This document shows, in pieces, positions 9,148 through 17,478 of a stretch of 64,000 nucleotides of DNA (positions within the stretch are counted from its first letter, which is position 1; the number at the start of each line of letters is the position of its first letter). Made by a program: the position numbers and the translations under genes. The notes under the pieces are model-generated. The model was not told where the DNA came from, searched no databases, and worked only from the letters and a program-made list of their open reading frames with translations. Origin of the DNA: Paraburkholderia sp. (GTDB lineage: Bacteria; Pseudomonadota; Gammaproteobacteria; Burkholderiales; Burkholderiaceae); assembly GCF_024281035.1 (NCBI RefSeq), contig NZ_JAMXLH010000022.1:62001-126000 (forward strand), written 5' to 3'.

Positions 9148-9368
9148 ATGACTGAGATCGAGAAGGAGCCGGTCGTTGCAGTGCTGAACAAGATCCTCGA
9201 ATCCGATCTGGCCGGCGTGGTGCGGTACACGCATTATCCGTTTCTGGTGTTCGGATTCGGCCGCATTCCGAGGCGCACGCGCAGCAGACACCACTTTTCG
9301 ACAGCTTCAAGCTGGCGCACCAGCACGCGAACGTGCGCCAGATGATGGGCTGCCCGGGCGAAGGCTGA
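9148..9368 (+). pseudogene. Remnant of a bacterioferritin-like gene
   Basis: ATG 9148 has a perfect TTGGAGG upstream and encodes MTEIEKEPVVAVLNKILESD followed by LAGVVRYTHYPFLVFGFGRIP, the first helix pair of a bacterioferritin/ferritin-like protein. After about 42 residues the frame turns into an Arg/Ser/Thr-rich nonsense tail ending at 9345. A different frame from about 9265 reads a plausible unrelated C-terminus (QQTPLFDSFKLAHQ, ending MGCPGEG, stop at 9368). The simplest reading is an internal deletion that joined the 5' end of one gene to the 3' end of another. Confidence 0.55.
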
Positions 9369-9451
9369 CTTACTGAATCGGGCACCGATCATCTGCTGCG
9401 CTACCGGTCCGGCGCAGCGAATCAGAACGGCGATTGAGGGGTTGACGACCC

Positions 9452-10141
9452 ATGATGCTGACGCTCGCCAACGTGTCGAAGCACTACAACGGCACCACGC
9501 CGCGCAACGTGCTGCGCGGCGTGAATCTCGAACTGCGGGCAGGTGAACGCGTCGCGATCATGGGCGAATCGGGTGTCGGCAAATCGACGCTGCTCAATCT
9601 CGCGGCCGGACTCGACCGGCCGGATGCGGGACAAATCGTCTTCGACGGACAGGATCTCGCCACGCTCGACGACGACGCTACCACCCTGCAGCGCCGCCAG
9701 AAAATGGGTTTCGTGTTCCAGGCGTTCCATGTGCTGCCGAACCTCTCCGCCGCGCAGAACATCGCGCTGCCGCTGCTCTTGAACGGCATGCGCGCGAAAG
9801 ACGTGCCGGTGCGCGTGTCGTTCGTGCTGCTCGCGGTCGGGCTCGGCGGGCGCGAACACGCGTTGCCGCGCGAATTGTCGGGCGGCGAATTGCAGCGCGT
9901 AGCGATCGCGCGTGCGCTCGTGCATCAGCCGCGTCTTGTGCTGGCCGACGAGCCCACCGGCAATCTCGATCACGACACGACGATGCGCATCCTCGCGCTG
10001 CTGCGCGAGCTGGCGCAAAAGAACGGCGCGGGCGTGCTGCTCGCGACGCACTCGGCGGCAGTGGCGGCTAGCGCCGACCGCGTGCTGCGGCTCACGCCCG
10101 ACGGGCTCGAGCCGTACGCGCCGGGCGCAGGCCGAGTGTAG
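9452..10141 (+). CDS. LolD/MacB-type ABC transporter ATP-binding protein
   Basis: 229 aa single ABC domain with Walker A MGESGVGKST, Q-loop VFQAFHVLPNLSA, signature LSGGELQRVAIA, Walker B LVLADEPTGNLD and H-loop ATHS. The wording (P-T-G-N-L-D and the Q-loop) places it in the LolD/MacB/FtsE class, which powers mechanotransmission or outer-membrane traffic through FtsX-like permeases. The next gene is such a permease, 81 bp or less downstream, and the third gene is a secreted AttH-like protein; this trio is a recurring operon. ATG 9452 and 9455 are both possible starts. Confidence 0.85.
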   Translation: MMLTLANVSKHYNGTTPRNVLRGVNLELRAGERVAIMGESGVGKSTLLNLAAGLDRPDAGQIVFDGQDLATLDDDATTLQRRQKMGFVFQAFHVLPNLSAAQNIALPLLLNGMRAKDVPVRVSFVLLAVGLGGREHALPRELSGGELQRVAIARALVHQPRLVLADEPTGNLDHDTTMRILALLRELAQKNGAGVLLATHSAAVAASADRVLRLTPDGLEPYAPGAGRV

Positions 10142-10222
10142 TCGGCGATGCGCTGGCCCGGCGCCGTGCGGCCATCGCGCGACTGCGCTTCATCGCGGTC
10201 ATCGCGCCGCCCGGGCAATTGC

Positions 10223-12781
10223 ATGCCCGCTGGCGGGGTCGGCGCGGCGCTCATCGCCGGCGAAATGCGCGGGCATCCGCTGCGCACGTTGATCGGCATT
10301 CTCGCGATCGCAGCGGGCGTCGCGATGGGCTATGCCGTGCAGTTGATCAATCGCGCGGCGCTGGGTGAGCTGTCGGCCACCGTCAACTCGCTGATGGGTA
10401 ATGCCGATATCGAGCTGCGCGGCCCGCGCGCGGGCTTCGACGAAGCGCTGTACCCGCGCATTGCCCGCCTGGCTGACGTCGCGGCGGCAAGCCCGGTGGT
10501 CGAGGTCGATGCGCGCGTCGTGGGACGCGACGAGTCATTGAAGCTGCTCGGCGTCGATGTGTTTCGCGCGGGCTACGTCACGCCGAATCTCGTCGGACGC
10601 GTGGAGCAAACGGATCGCACGAATGGCACGAATGGCACAAAAGGCACCGGCCTCGATCTGCTCGACCCCGACACCGTGCTTCTCTCGCCGGCCGCGCTGA
10701 CGTGGCTCGCGCTCAAGCCCGGCGACTCGCTGACGGTGCAGGTTGGGCTCGCTTCGGTCGCGCTGCGCGTGGCGGGCGTGCTGCCTGCATCAGGCGATGC
10801 GGTGCGCGTTGGCGTAATGGACATCGGCGCCGCGCAATGGCGCTTGCAGCGCCTCGGCACGCTTGAGCGCATCGACGTCAAGCTCAAGCCGGGCGTCGAC
10901 GCTGAAGTGTTCGCGCGTTCGATCGCGTCGCTCTTGCCTGCGGGCGTCACCGCCGTCACGCCGGGCGACAACGCACACCGCACGTCAATGCTGTCGCGTG
11001 CGTATCGCGCGAATCTAAACGTGCTCGCGCTCGTCGCGCTGTTCACGGGTGCGTTCCTCGTCTTCACGATGCAGGCCCTCGCCGTGCTGCGGCGCCGCGC
11101 GCAGTTTGCGCTGCTGCGCGCGATAGGCGTGACGCGCCGTGGCGTGCTGCGGCTCGTCGTCTCGGAGGGCGCAATCCTCGGGGTGCTCGGCGCCGCCACG
11201 GGTCTCGCCGTCGGCTTCGCGCTCGCGGCCGCCGTGCTCCGTTATGCGGGCGGCGATCTGGGCAGCGGCTATTTCGAAGGGGTTCAACCACATGTGCATT
11301 TCGATGCGATGCCCGCGGCGACATTTTTTGCGCTGGGGGTGGCCGCGTCGGTGCTCGGCAGTCTCGCGCCGGCGCTCGAAGCGGCGCGGGCACGACCCGC
11401 ACGGGCGCTGAAAGCGGGCGACGAGGAAGCGCCGACTGCACTGCTCACGACGAAGCGGACCGTTACGGCGGCGCTGCTCGCGATCGGCGCCGGGCTCGTA
11501 GCAGCGCTACTACCGCCCGTGGCCGGCTTGCCGGTGTTCGGCTATCTCGCCATCGCGCTGTTGCTCCTGGGCGGCGTGCTCGCGATGCCGGCCGTCGCGC
11601 GCGCCGTGTTCGCCGTGCTGCCCCGCTCGAGCCATGTGTTGCCGCAGCTCGTGCTGTCGCAGCTCGCCAATGCCCCCGGCCGCGCGACGATCGGCCTGGC
11701 GGGCATCGTCACGAGCTTCAGCCTGATGACGGCAATGGCGATCATGGTGTCGAGCTTTCGCGTCGCGGTCGACGACTGGCTGCAGCTGTTGCTGCCCGCG
11801 CCGCTCTATCTGCGCGCTTCGCCTGGTGGCGACAGCGCATTCCTGTCGCCAGGCGACCAGGCGGCCATTGCCGCCACGCCAGGTGTTGCACGCGCCGAGT
11901 TTCTTCGCGCGACGCAAATCTCGCTCGACGCTCGTCTGCCGCCCGTCAGCCTGCTCGCGCGCCCCATCGATCCACGCCATCCCGCCGCGCGCCTGCCGCT
12001 GACGACTGCGCCGCTTGTGCCGCAAACCGGCGACCCGCCTCCGGTGTGGATCAGCGAGGCGGTCGCCGATCTGTATGGGATGCGCCCCGGCCAGCGCATC
12101 ACGCTGCCGCTGGCGGGACAGCGCTTTCCGTTCACGGTGGCAGGTGTTTGGCGCGACTATGCACGCCAGTTCGGCGCCATCGTGATCGACGCGAGCGACT
12201 ATCGCCGGCTGACTCGCGACACCCGGGTGACCGATGCCGCCTTATGGCTCGACGTGGGCGTGGCGCCGGCGCAGGCGATCGCACGCTTGCGCGCCAGCCT
12301 GCCCGGTGGGCAGCATCTCGAGTTCGCGCAGCCTCGCGAGATCCGCGCTGCGAGCCTGCGAATCTTTGACCGCAGCTTTGCCGTGACGTATCTGCTGGAA
12401 GCGGTGGCGGTGATCATCGGACTGTTCGGCATCGGCGCGAGCTTCGGCGCGCAAGCGCTCGCCCGCACGCGCGAGTTCGGCATGCTGCGGCACATCGGCG
12501 TAATGCGTCGCCAGATCGCGGTCATGCTCGCGATGGAAGGCGCGCTCGTTGCGCTGCTCGGCGTGCTCGTCGGCCTGACGCTGGGCTCGAGTCTCGCGAT
12601 GGTGCTCGTGCATGTCGTCAACCCGCAATCGTTTCATTGGACGATGAGCGTGCACATGCCGTGGGGGTTGCTGGCCGCTCTGGCGTCGGCGGTCGTCGTT
12701 GCCGCTGCGCTCACGGCGCTCTTGAGTTCGCGCGCGGCGATGTCGTTCGATGCGGTGCGCGCCGTGCGCGACGACTGGTGA
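10223..12781 (+). CDS. FtsX-like ABC transporter permease
   Basis: About 852 aa from ATG 10223; the track start at 10148 adds 25 Arg/Ser-rich residues that do not look real, and start choice is uncertain. Opens with GEMRGHPLRTLIGILAIAAG, the usual first helix of this family. Two FtsX modules follow, each with a large periplasmic region: membrane helices near residues 270-400 (LNVLALVALFTGAFLVFTM), 430-500, and again at the C-terminus (TYLLEAVAVIIGLFGIGASF, ALVALLGVLVGLTLG, ALASAVVVAAALTALL). Partner of the ATPase upstream; substrate unknown, perhaps a lipid or outer-membrane component. A 9-bp direct repeat at about 10618 encodes TNGTNGTKG in a loop. Confidence 0.8.
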   Translation: MPAGGVGAALIAGEMRGHPLRTLIGILAIAAGVAMGYAVQLINRAALGELSATVNSLMGNADIELRGPRAGFDEALYPRIARLADVAAASPVVEVDARVVGRDESLKLLGVDVFRAGYVTPNLVGRVEQTDRTNGTNGTKGTGLDLLDPDTVLLSPAALTWLALKPGDSLTVQVGLASVALRVAGVLPASGDAVRVGVMDIGAAQWRLQRLGTLERIDVKLKPGVDAEVFARSIASLLPAGVTAVTPGDNAHRTSMLSRAYRANLNVLALVALFTGAFLVFTMQALAVLRRRAQFALLRAIGVTRRGVLRLVVSEGAILGVLGAATGLAVGFALAAAVLRYAGGDLGSGYFEGVQPHVHFDAMPAATFFALGVAASVLGSLAPALEAARARPARALKAGDEEAPTALLTTKRTVTAALLAIGAGLVAALLPPVAGLPVFGYLAIALLLLGGVLAMPAVARAVFAVLPRSSHVLPQLVLSQLANAPGRATIGLAGIVTSFSLMTAMAIMVSSFRVAVDDWLQLLLPAPLYLRASPGGDSAFLSPGDQAAIAATPGVARAEFLRATQISLDARLPPVSLLARPIDPRHPAARLPLTTAPLVPQTGDPPPVWISEAVADLYGMRPGQRITLPLAGQRFPFTVAGVWRDYARQFGAIVIDASDYRRLTRDTRVTDAALWLDVGVAPAQAIARLRASLPGGQHLEFAQPREIRAASLRIFDRSFAVTYLLEAVAVIIGLFGIGASFGAQALARTREFGMLRHIGVMRRQIAVMLAMEGALVALLGVLVGLTLGSSLAMVLVHVVNPQSFHWTMSVHMPWGLLAALASAVVVAAALTALLSSRAAMSFDAVRAVRDDW

Positions 12782-12785
12782 CGCG

Positions 12786-13964
12786 ATGAGACGACGCACG
12801 TTCCTGCGCAGTTTTCTGTTATGGCCGCTAGCCGCCCAGGCGCCAAGTGCTGCGTGGGCGCGCATGCCGGAATTTCCAGCGGTGGCGAGCGGACAGCCGC
12901 TTGTGTTCCCGCGCGACTATGGCGCGCATTCGAGCTTTCGCAACGAATGGTGGTACGTGACCGGCTGGCTGCAAACGCATGCCAACGCGGCAACGGATGC
13001 CTCGCCGAGCGCCGCTGCCGATGCATCACTGGGCTTCGAAGCGACGTTCTTCCGCTCGCGCCCGGCCCTCGACGACGCGAATCCGAGCCGCTTCGCGCCG
13101 AATCAATTGCTGCTCGCCAACATGGCGCTGAGCGATCCACACGTGGGCAGCCTGCAGTACGACCAGCGCGTTGCGCGCCGCGGCTTCGGCCTGGCCGACG
13201 CGAGGGAGACGGACACTGCCGTACACATTGACGAGTGGTCGCTCGAGCGCCACATGGACGGCCGCTACCACCTGAACGTCGCCACGCCCGGCTTTGCATT
13301 TGCCTTCACTTTGGAGCCGACGCAGCCGGTGCTCGTGAACGGCGCAAGCGGGTATAGCCGCAAAGGTCCGCTTCCGGACGAGGCCAGCTACTACTACAGC
13401 GAGCCGTGGCTGCGCGTCGACGGCGTGCTCAAGCGCAGCGGTCATTCGCCCGGCAGTGGTGAGCGCGTGCGCGGGCAGGCATGGCTCGATCACGAATGGT
13501 CGTCGGCGCCGCTCGCGGACGGCGCGGTCGGCTGGGACTGGATCGGCATCGATCTCGATGACGGCGGCGCGCTGATGGCCATTCAGATCCGCGACAAGGC
13601 AGGCCGCAAGTTCTGGGCAGGCGGCACGCTGCGCGCCGCCGATGGAAGCACGCATGCGCTATCCCCCGGGAGCGTGAGCTTCACGCCGCTGCGCCGGTGG
13701 CGTTCACCGCATACCGGCGCACATTATCCGGTAGCGATGCGCGTCGACGCGCAGGACCTGCATCTGACGCTCGTGCCGCTAATGGACGATCAGGAATTCG
13801 ACAGCCGCGCGAGCACCGGCGCGGTGTATTGGGAGGGAGCGGTGACGGCGTTTCAGGCTGGTGCGGCAACCGGCAGGCCGGTTTCGGAGAGCACAAGCGC
13901 CGCAAAACCGATAGGACGCGGCTATCTCGAACTCACGGGATATGTTCAGCGGCTTGAGCTTTAG
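12786..13964 (+). CDS. AttH/CrtC-like lipocalin-domain exported protein
   Basis: 392 aa from ATG 12786, four bases after the permease stop. The N-terminus RRRTFLRSFLLWPLAAQAPS followed by AWA looks like a Tat-type signal peptide. The mature part has family landmarks: FPRDYGAHSSFRNEWWYVTGWL, GFEATFFRS, YYYSEPWLRVDG, GQAWLDHEWSS and GWDWIGIDLDDGGALMAIQIR. These define the AttH/CrtC (carotenoid 1,2-hydratase-like) two-lipocalin fold. In AttEFGH-type operons such a protein accompanies an ABC ATPase and FtsX permease, exactly as here, so a periplasmic role with the transporter is inferred. Ligand unknown. Confidence 0.8.
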   Translation: MRRRTFLRSFLLWPLAAQAPSAAWARMPEFPAVASGQPLVFPRDYGAHSSFRNEWWYVTGWLQTHANAATDASPSAAADASLGFEATFFRSRPALDDANPSRFAPNQLLLANMALSDPHVGSLQYDQRVARRGFGLADARETDTAVHIDEWSLERHMDGRYHLNVATPGFAFAFTLEPTQPVLVNGASGYSRKGPLPDEASYYYSEPWLRVDGVLKRSGHSPGSGERVRGQAWLDHEWSSAPLADGAVGWDWIGIDLDDGGALMAIQIRDKAGRKFWAGGTLRAADGSTHALSPGSVSFTPLRRWRSPHTGAHYPVAMRVDAQDLHLTLVPLMDDQEFDSRASTGAVYWEGAVTAFQAGAATGRPVSESTSAAKPIGRGYLELTGYVQRLEL

Positions 13965-13999
13965 AAGCTGACCGGTAACGCCCAGACCCGTCCGCCCCA

Positions 14000-14824
14000 T
14001 CACCCCAGCTCAAACGACGTCACCCCAAACACGCAATCGATCGCAATTGCGGGCGCGTTTTCCGTGTACATCCGCGCGGTTTCGAAGACGCTCGCTGTGC
14101 TGTGCTGTGCTGTGCTGTGCTGTGCTGTGCTGTGCTGTGCTGTGCTGTGCTGTGCCGTGCCGCGCCGTGCCGCCAGCGCGACGGCCGCAGGATTCGTTTC
14201 CGGCACGTCGAGCACGATGGCCTTGCCGGGCATGCTCGCCGCCAGCGCGCGAAACAGCCCAGTGGCGACGCCCGCGTCGTCGGCGAAGAGCGGGCCGATC
14301 TTGCGGCCCACCTTGCAGCGGCGCACGACGCCGTATCCGGGGTCACGGCCCGAGTCGACTGTCGCGAGCGCAACCGCATCCGGCTGCGCGATCCAGGCGG
14401 AGACGAAACGCTCGTGCGCGGCGGGAAAGCACCGGCGATCGTAGGCGAGCAACTGCTCGAACGGCACGTCGGCCGCTGCCGCCACGTGTGCGCACCCGAC
14501 TCTGTCCACGCGCCCCTGATAGCGGATGTTGCGGTACGCGAGCCGGAACCCGGACTTCCTGTAGTTCGCCTGCCGGGCAATGACGCCATCGAGACGGACG
14601 TTGCGTTCTCCAAGGTAACGCAGGCCGTACTGCCAGATTCGCATGCCGAAGCCTTTGCCGCGAAACCCGGGTTTCACGATGAAGAGACCGACAAAGCCAA
14701 AGCGTTCGTCATAGGCAACGGCGGCGAGGCACGCGACCGGCTCGCCGCGCCAAACGCCGACGAAGAAACTTTGCGTCTGCGTTCGCGCATGAATTTGCGT
14801 ACGAAATGCTCCCGCCCCGCACAA
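14000..14824 (-). CDS. GNAT acetyltransferase with internal STAQH repeat (possibly phase-variable or decaying)
   Basis: The product has a GNAT domain (FGFVGLFIVKPGFRGKGFG, acetyl-CoA loop; ANYRKSGFRLAYRNIRYQG) followed by a second domain (VPFEQLLAYDRRCFPAAHERF, then FETARMYTENAP). This resembles two-domain acetyltransferases of the YitH type. Two oddities: the frame begins at TTG 14824, six bases past the preceding gene, so about 40 N-terminal residues normal for the family are absent; and a (TGTGC)12 tract inserts four STAQH repeats between the usual ALAARRG and VFETARMY. In the present register the frame reads through to the expected C-terminus. It may be cotranscribed with the persulfide dioxygenase gene. 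Confidence 0.55.
   Translation of the reverse strand: MCGAGAFRTQIHARTQTQSFFVGVWRGEPVACLAAVAYDERFGFVGLFIVKPGFRGKGFGMRIWQYGLRYLGERNVRLDGVIARQANYRKSGFRLAYRNIRYQGRVDRVGCAHVAAAADVPFEQLLAYDRRCFPAAHERFVSAWIAQPDAVALATVDSGRDPGYGVVRRCKVGRKIGPLFADDAGVATGLFRALAASMPGKAIVLDVPETNPAAVALAARRGTAQHSTAQHSTAQHSTAQHSTASVFETARMYTENAPAIAIDCVFGVTSFELG
14096..14155. repeat. (TGTGC)12 pentanucleotide microsatellite
   Basis: Twelve perfect TGTGC units (60 bp), followed by degenerate units CGTGC, CGCGC, CGTGC. Lies inside the GNAT gene, whose strand reads GCACA. Since 5 is not a multiple of 3, gain or loss of one unit shifts the frame. Confidence 0.97.
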
Positions 14825-14829
14825 AAAAT

Positions 14830-15903
14830 TCAGGGGCTGGCGTTTTCGACGATGCGGCCTTCCGCACGCCAGCGCAGCATTCCGCCCGCCAGATTGGCGA
14901 CGGCCGGAAAACCGGCCTTGCGCAAGATCGTCGTTGCCTGTGCCGAACGGCCTCCCGCGCGGCAGACGGTCACGACCGGGCGATCAAGCTGAATTTCTCC
15001 GGCACGTTGCGCAAGATCGCCCAGCGGAATCAGCGTCGCATGGGGAATGCGCCCCAGCGGGCCTTCATATTCGTCGGGCTCGCGGACATCGATGATCTGC
15101 ACGGCCGCGAGCTGCTCTTCGAGCGACTGCGGGCTGATTTCCCATATGCCTGCGAAGGTGTAGGTCAGCACGGCCCAATCGGGTTCCGCGATCTGGGTCG
15201 GGTCGCACGCCGCAGCGCCGCATTTCAGGTTTGCAGGCACGGCGACGGCAATCTGCCGTGGATGCGGCAGATTCAGATTGTGCATAAAACCCGTGAAATC
15301 GTCCTCGCACAGATCGCCGCCAAGGCGCGGATTGAAGCGCTGCTCTTCGCCGACGCTCGTCACCGTCAACCCGCGGTAGTCGTGACCGGGGAACAGCAGG
15401 GTGGACGCAGGCAGCGTGAACAGCTGTTTATGGATTGATCTGAACATCACGCGGGAATCGCCTTGCTGAAAGTCGGTTCGGCCCGTTCCCCTGATGAGCA
15501 GGCAATCGCCCGTAAAGGCCATGCTTTCGCTATCGAGCACGAGACTGATGCAGCCGCGCGTATGCCCCGGCGTCGCGCGCACGGCGAGGTGGCGTGCGCC
15601 GAAATGGCAGCGATCGCCATGGTCCAGGTAGCGGTCGGCGCCTTGTGCGCCGCTCGCGGCGGAAACGGCGATCTGGCTGCCCGTAAGCCGCTTGAGCAAC
15701 CACGCGCCGGTGACGTGATCGGCATGAACGTGCGTATCGATCGTGTAGAGCAGGTGCACGCCGAGTTCCTCGATCAGGGCGGCGTCGCGTCGCGCTTGCT
15801 CGAACACCGGGTCGATCAGCACCGCCTCGGCCGATTCGCTGTCGGCAAGCAGATAGGTATACGTGGACGACTGCGGGTCGATCAACTGTCGAAAAATCAG
15901 CAT
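14830..15903 (-). CDS. Persulfide dioxygenase-rhodanese fusion (ETHE1-like MBL fold)
   Basis: 357 aa from the ATG inside the prophage att core (the track start at 15915 adds four phage-encoded codons). The N-terminal metallo-beta-lactamase domain has DTHVHADHVTGAWLL (HxHxDH metal site), ATPGHTRGCISLV, FTGDCLLIRGTGRTDFQ and FPGHDYRGL. These features point to the ETHE1-type persulfide dioxygenase, which oxidises glutathione persulfide to sulfite. The C-terminal domain is a rhodanese with active-site VCRAGGRSAQ. Such PDO-rhodanese fusions are known from Burkholderia. Integration of the prophage replaced its native upstream region, leaving MLIFRQ as the reconstituted start. Confidence 0.85.
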   Translation of the reverse strand: MLIFRQLIDPQSSTYTYLLADSESAEAVLIDPVFEQARRDAALIEELGVHLLYTIDTHVHADHVTGAWLLKRLTGSQIAVSAASGAQGADRYLDHGDRCHFGARHLAVRATPGHTRGCISLVLDSESMAFTGDCLLIRGTGRTDFQQGDSRVMFRSIHKQLFTLPASTLLFPGHDYRGLTVTSVGEEQRFNPRLGGDLCEDDFTGFMHNLNLPHPRQIAVAVPANLKCGAAACDPTQIAEPDWAVLTYTFAGIWEISPQSLEEQLAAVQIIDVREPDEYEGPLGRIPHATLIPLGDLAQRAGEIQLDRPVVTVCRAGGRSAQATTILRKAGFPAVANLAGGMLRWRAEGRIVENASP

Positions 15904-15904
15904 G
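15886..15904. other. attL core (19-bp direct repeat)
   Basis: CTGTCGAAAAATCAGCATG occurs here and again at 56415-56433. On the minus strand it encodes the start MLIFRQ of the persulfide dioxygenase gene. Its place next to the integrase gene and its match at the far end of the phage genes mark it as the att core. Confidence 0.85.
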
Positions 15905-15971
15905 GTTGAGTGCATTTCGGCGCCTTTTTCTTCAAGCGTTGACAGCCATTTAAGCGTATCAGTATGCGCAC

Positions 15972-16004
15972 TGTCTAATGCAAAGTCTAACGGCTGTCTA
16001 ATAA
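15972..16004. promoter_or_regulatory. Integrase arm-type repeats, left arm
   Basis: TGTCTAATGC (15972-15981), AGTCTAAC (15984-15991) and TGTCTAATAA (15995-16004) lie between the att core and the integrase gene. TGTCTAATAA and the reverse complement of TGTCTAATGC recur in the right arm, so these are probable integrase arm-binding sites. Confidence 0.55.
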
Positions 16005-16024
16005 ATATCTGGCGTGACGGCGCG

Positions 16025-17122
16025 CTAGGCTGACTTCATGACCGGGATTGACAGCCGCACATCAGCAACCGGAACGTCTTTTTGCTTGAGGTAAATCTCG
16101 GTCGTCTTTGTATCAGTATGCGCTGCAGCCTCCTTCAGCGCCTCGATGCCGTAGCCAGCACGCGCGGCGTCAGTGAGCGCCTTCGCCCGGATAGTCTTGA
16201 CGGTATAACCCAAACCGTCCAGGTCGGCGCGTTCGGTTGCGCGCTTCCACGCGGAGCGCATCGCCGTGTTGTCGTACTGGCCACCGTCGAGCGCGTGTAT
16301 CACGTTCGCGTCGCCGATGCGCTGCATGCCGCCATCGATCTCGCGCACACGATCGAGCACCGCGGCAATCTCTGGCGAAATCACAAAGTCGACTGCGGCG
16401 CCGCTTGAGTCTTCGGTCTTTGTCGGCAGAAAGTGAATCACACCGCGCTCTTGGTCGACATCCTTCCATTTCAGCAGTCGGATTTCCGTCGAGCGCTGCG
16501 CAGTCAGGTAGCACAGATCCACGAAACACTGCATCATCGGGCCGGTGGAAACTGGCGAGACGATACTCCGTCCATCCTTCGTGGTGTAGCTGTACGACAG
16601 CATCATCGAGCGAATCTTTGCGAAATGTTCGTCGGTGATGTAAACCGTGCTCGCCTTGGGCTTCTTGATTTTCACCTCCCGGCATGGGTTAGAGTCGATC
16701 TTTCCCGCATCGACGCACCACTGAAAGAATCCAGAGAGAAACGCGCGCATCGTGCGTTGCATGTGGAGCTTTCCCTCATATTTCACTTTCAGCCAGCTCG
16801 ACACATGCGTCGGCCTAATGTCGGCCAAATTGGCATTCCGAAAGCCGTTACCGGCGTACTTACCATACCTCGGCCACGCCTTTTCCTTGTGCAGCGCTGT
16901 GTGCTTTCTCACATACTCATCGATCAGCGGTCGCATGTCGCCAGTACCATCCGGCCTCTCGAATCGCTTGCGCTCAACAGCGAGACGCTCGACAAGCAGT
17001 GTCTCGCTGTCAGTTTGCGCGCACAGTCTGATCCATTTTCCGGTGCGTGGCTCGACCCAATACCAGGCGCCATGCTTCGGATAAACGCGTGGATACTTCG
17101 CTTTCTTGCGCTCGGTTGCCAT
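16025..17122 (-). CDS. int: Phage tyrosine-recombinase integrase
   Basis: 365 aa from ATG 17122, which overlaps the stop of the upstream gene (ATGA). N-terminal part DNA-binding, with a core-binding domain near residues 60-150 (HVSSWLKVKYEGKLHMQRTM). The catalytic domain shows Arg I in LTAQRSTEIRLLKWKD, a Lys in LPTKTEDSSG, box II as YTVKTIRAKAL (Lys replaces the usual His of HxxR), and His/Tyr in AAAHTDTKTTEIYLK, Tyr being the nucleophile. It sits beside attL and drives integration and excision at the persulfide dioxygenase gene. The four codons before ATG 17122 in the track are not needed. Confidence 0.92.
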   Translation of the reverse strand: MATERKKAKYPRVYPKHGAWYWVEPRTGKWIRLCAQTDSETLLVERLAVERKRFERPDGTGDMRPLIDEYVRKHTALHKEKAWPRYGKYAGNGFRNANLADIRPTHVSSWLKVKYEGKLHMQRTMRAFLSGFFQWCVDAGKIDSNPCREVKIKKPKASTVYITDEHFAKIRSMMLSYSYTTKDGRSIVSPVSTGPMMQCFVDLCYLTAQRSTEIRLLKWKDVDQERGVIHFLPTKTEDSSGAAVDFVISPEIAAVLDRVREIDGGMQRIGDANVIHALDGGQYDNTAMRSAWKRATERADLDGLGYTVKTIRAKALTDAARAGYGIEALKEAAAHTDTKTTEIYLKQKDVPVADVRLSIPVMKSA

Positions 17123-17352
17123 CAGTCGAAACACAACTCAACGGGTGCGGGCCCATGGGAAGAGGTGGGCATGATGCCAACGCGCCTCGCGCTTAGCGAC
17201 TCGTAAGTCGCCCACGTCATCACGATACTACCGTCGTCGCGACGCACCACATCCACACTGAACATGCGCTTGAACCATTCGACCTGTTTCGAGTAGCGCT
17301 TTTTGCCGGTGATGTGCACAAGGTCCACCTGTTTCATCAGTTGTTCGCTCAT
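17122..17352 (-). CDS. DUF4224-like small protein, candidate excisionase
   Basis: 76 aa with a perfect AGGAGG upstream. The core VHITGKKRYSKQVEWFKRMF followed by VVRRDDGSIVMTW matches the pattern of DUF4224 proteins (a short helix-turn-helix ending in a basic hairpin), which are commonly encoded just before phage integrases. The stop overlaps the integrase ATG, so the two are translationally coupled. Position and size suggest an excisionase or recombination directionality factor, but this is inference. Confidence 0.65.
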   Translation of the reverse strand: MSEQLMKQVDLVHITGKKRYSKQVEWFKRMFSVDVVRRDDGSIVMTWATYESLSARRVGIMPTSSHGPAPVELCFD

Positions 17353-17478
17353 GCAGCACCTCCTTTCTGGTTACCATCTATGGGAGAGCGGTTACCTCTC
17401 GTGCACGCTAACGTAATGAATGCCCACGTTGACTGGAAAACGGACATTGCAGAGAACCACGAGGTAACGAGCATGAGA

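Noticed and set aside
10618-10646. 9-bp repeats in the FtsX-like gene as a phase-variable tract
   Set aside because: Only about three imperfect units and in frame; too short for a switch.
14102-14992. 296-aa plus-strand ORF through the TGTGC tract
   Set aside because: It owes its length to the stop-free repeat; the minus strand encodes recognisable GNAT and rhodanese sequences.
15886-15904. tRNA or tmRNA gene as integration target
   Set aside because: No tRNA-like fold around either att copy; the core is the start of a protein-coding gene.
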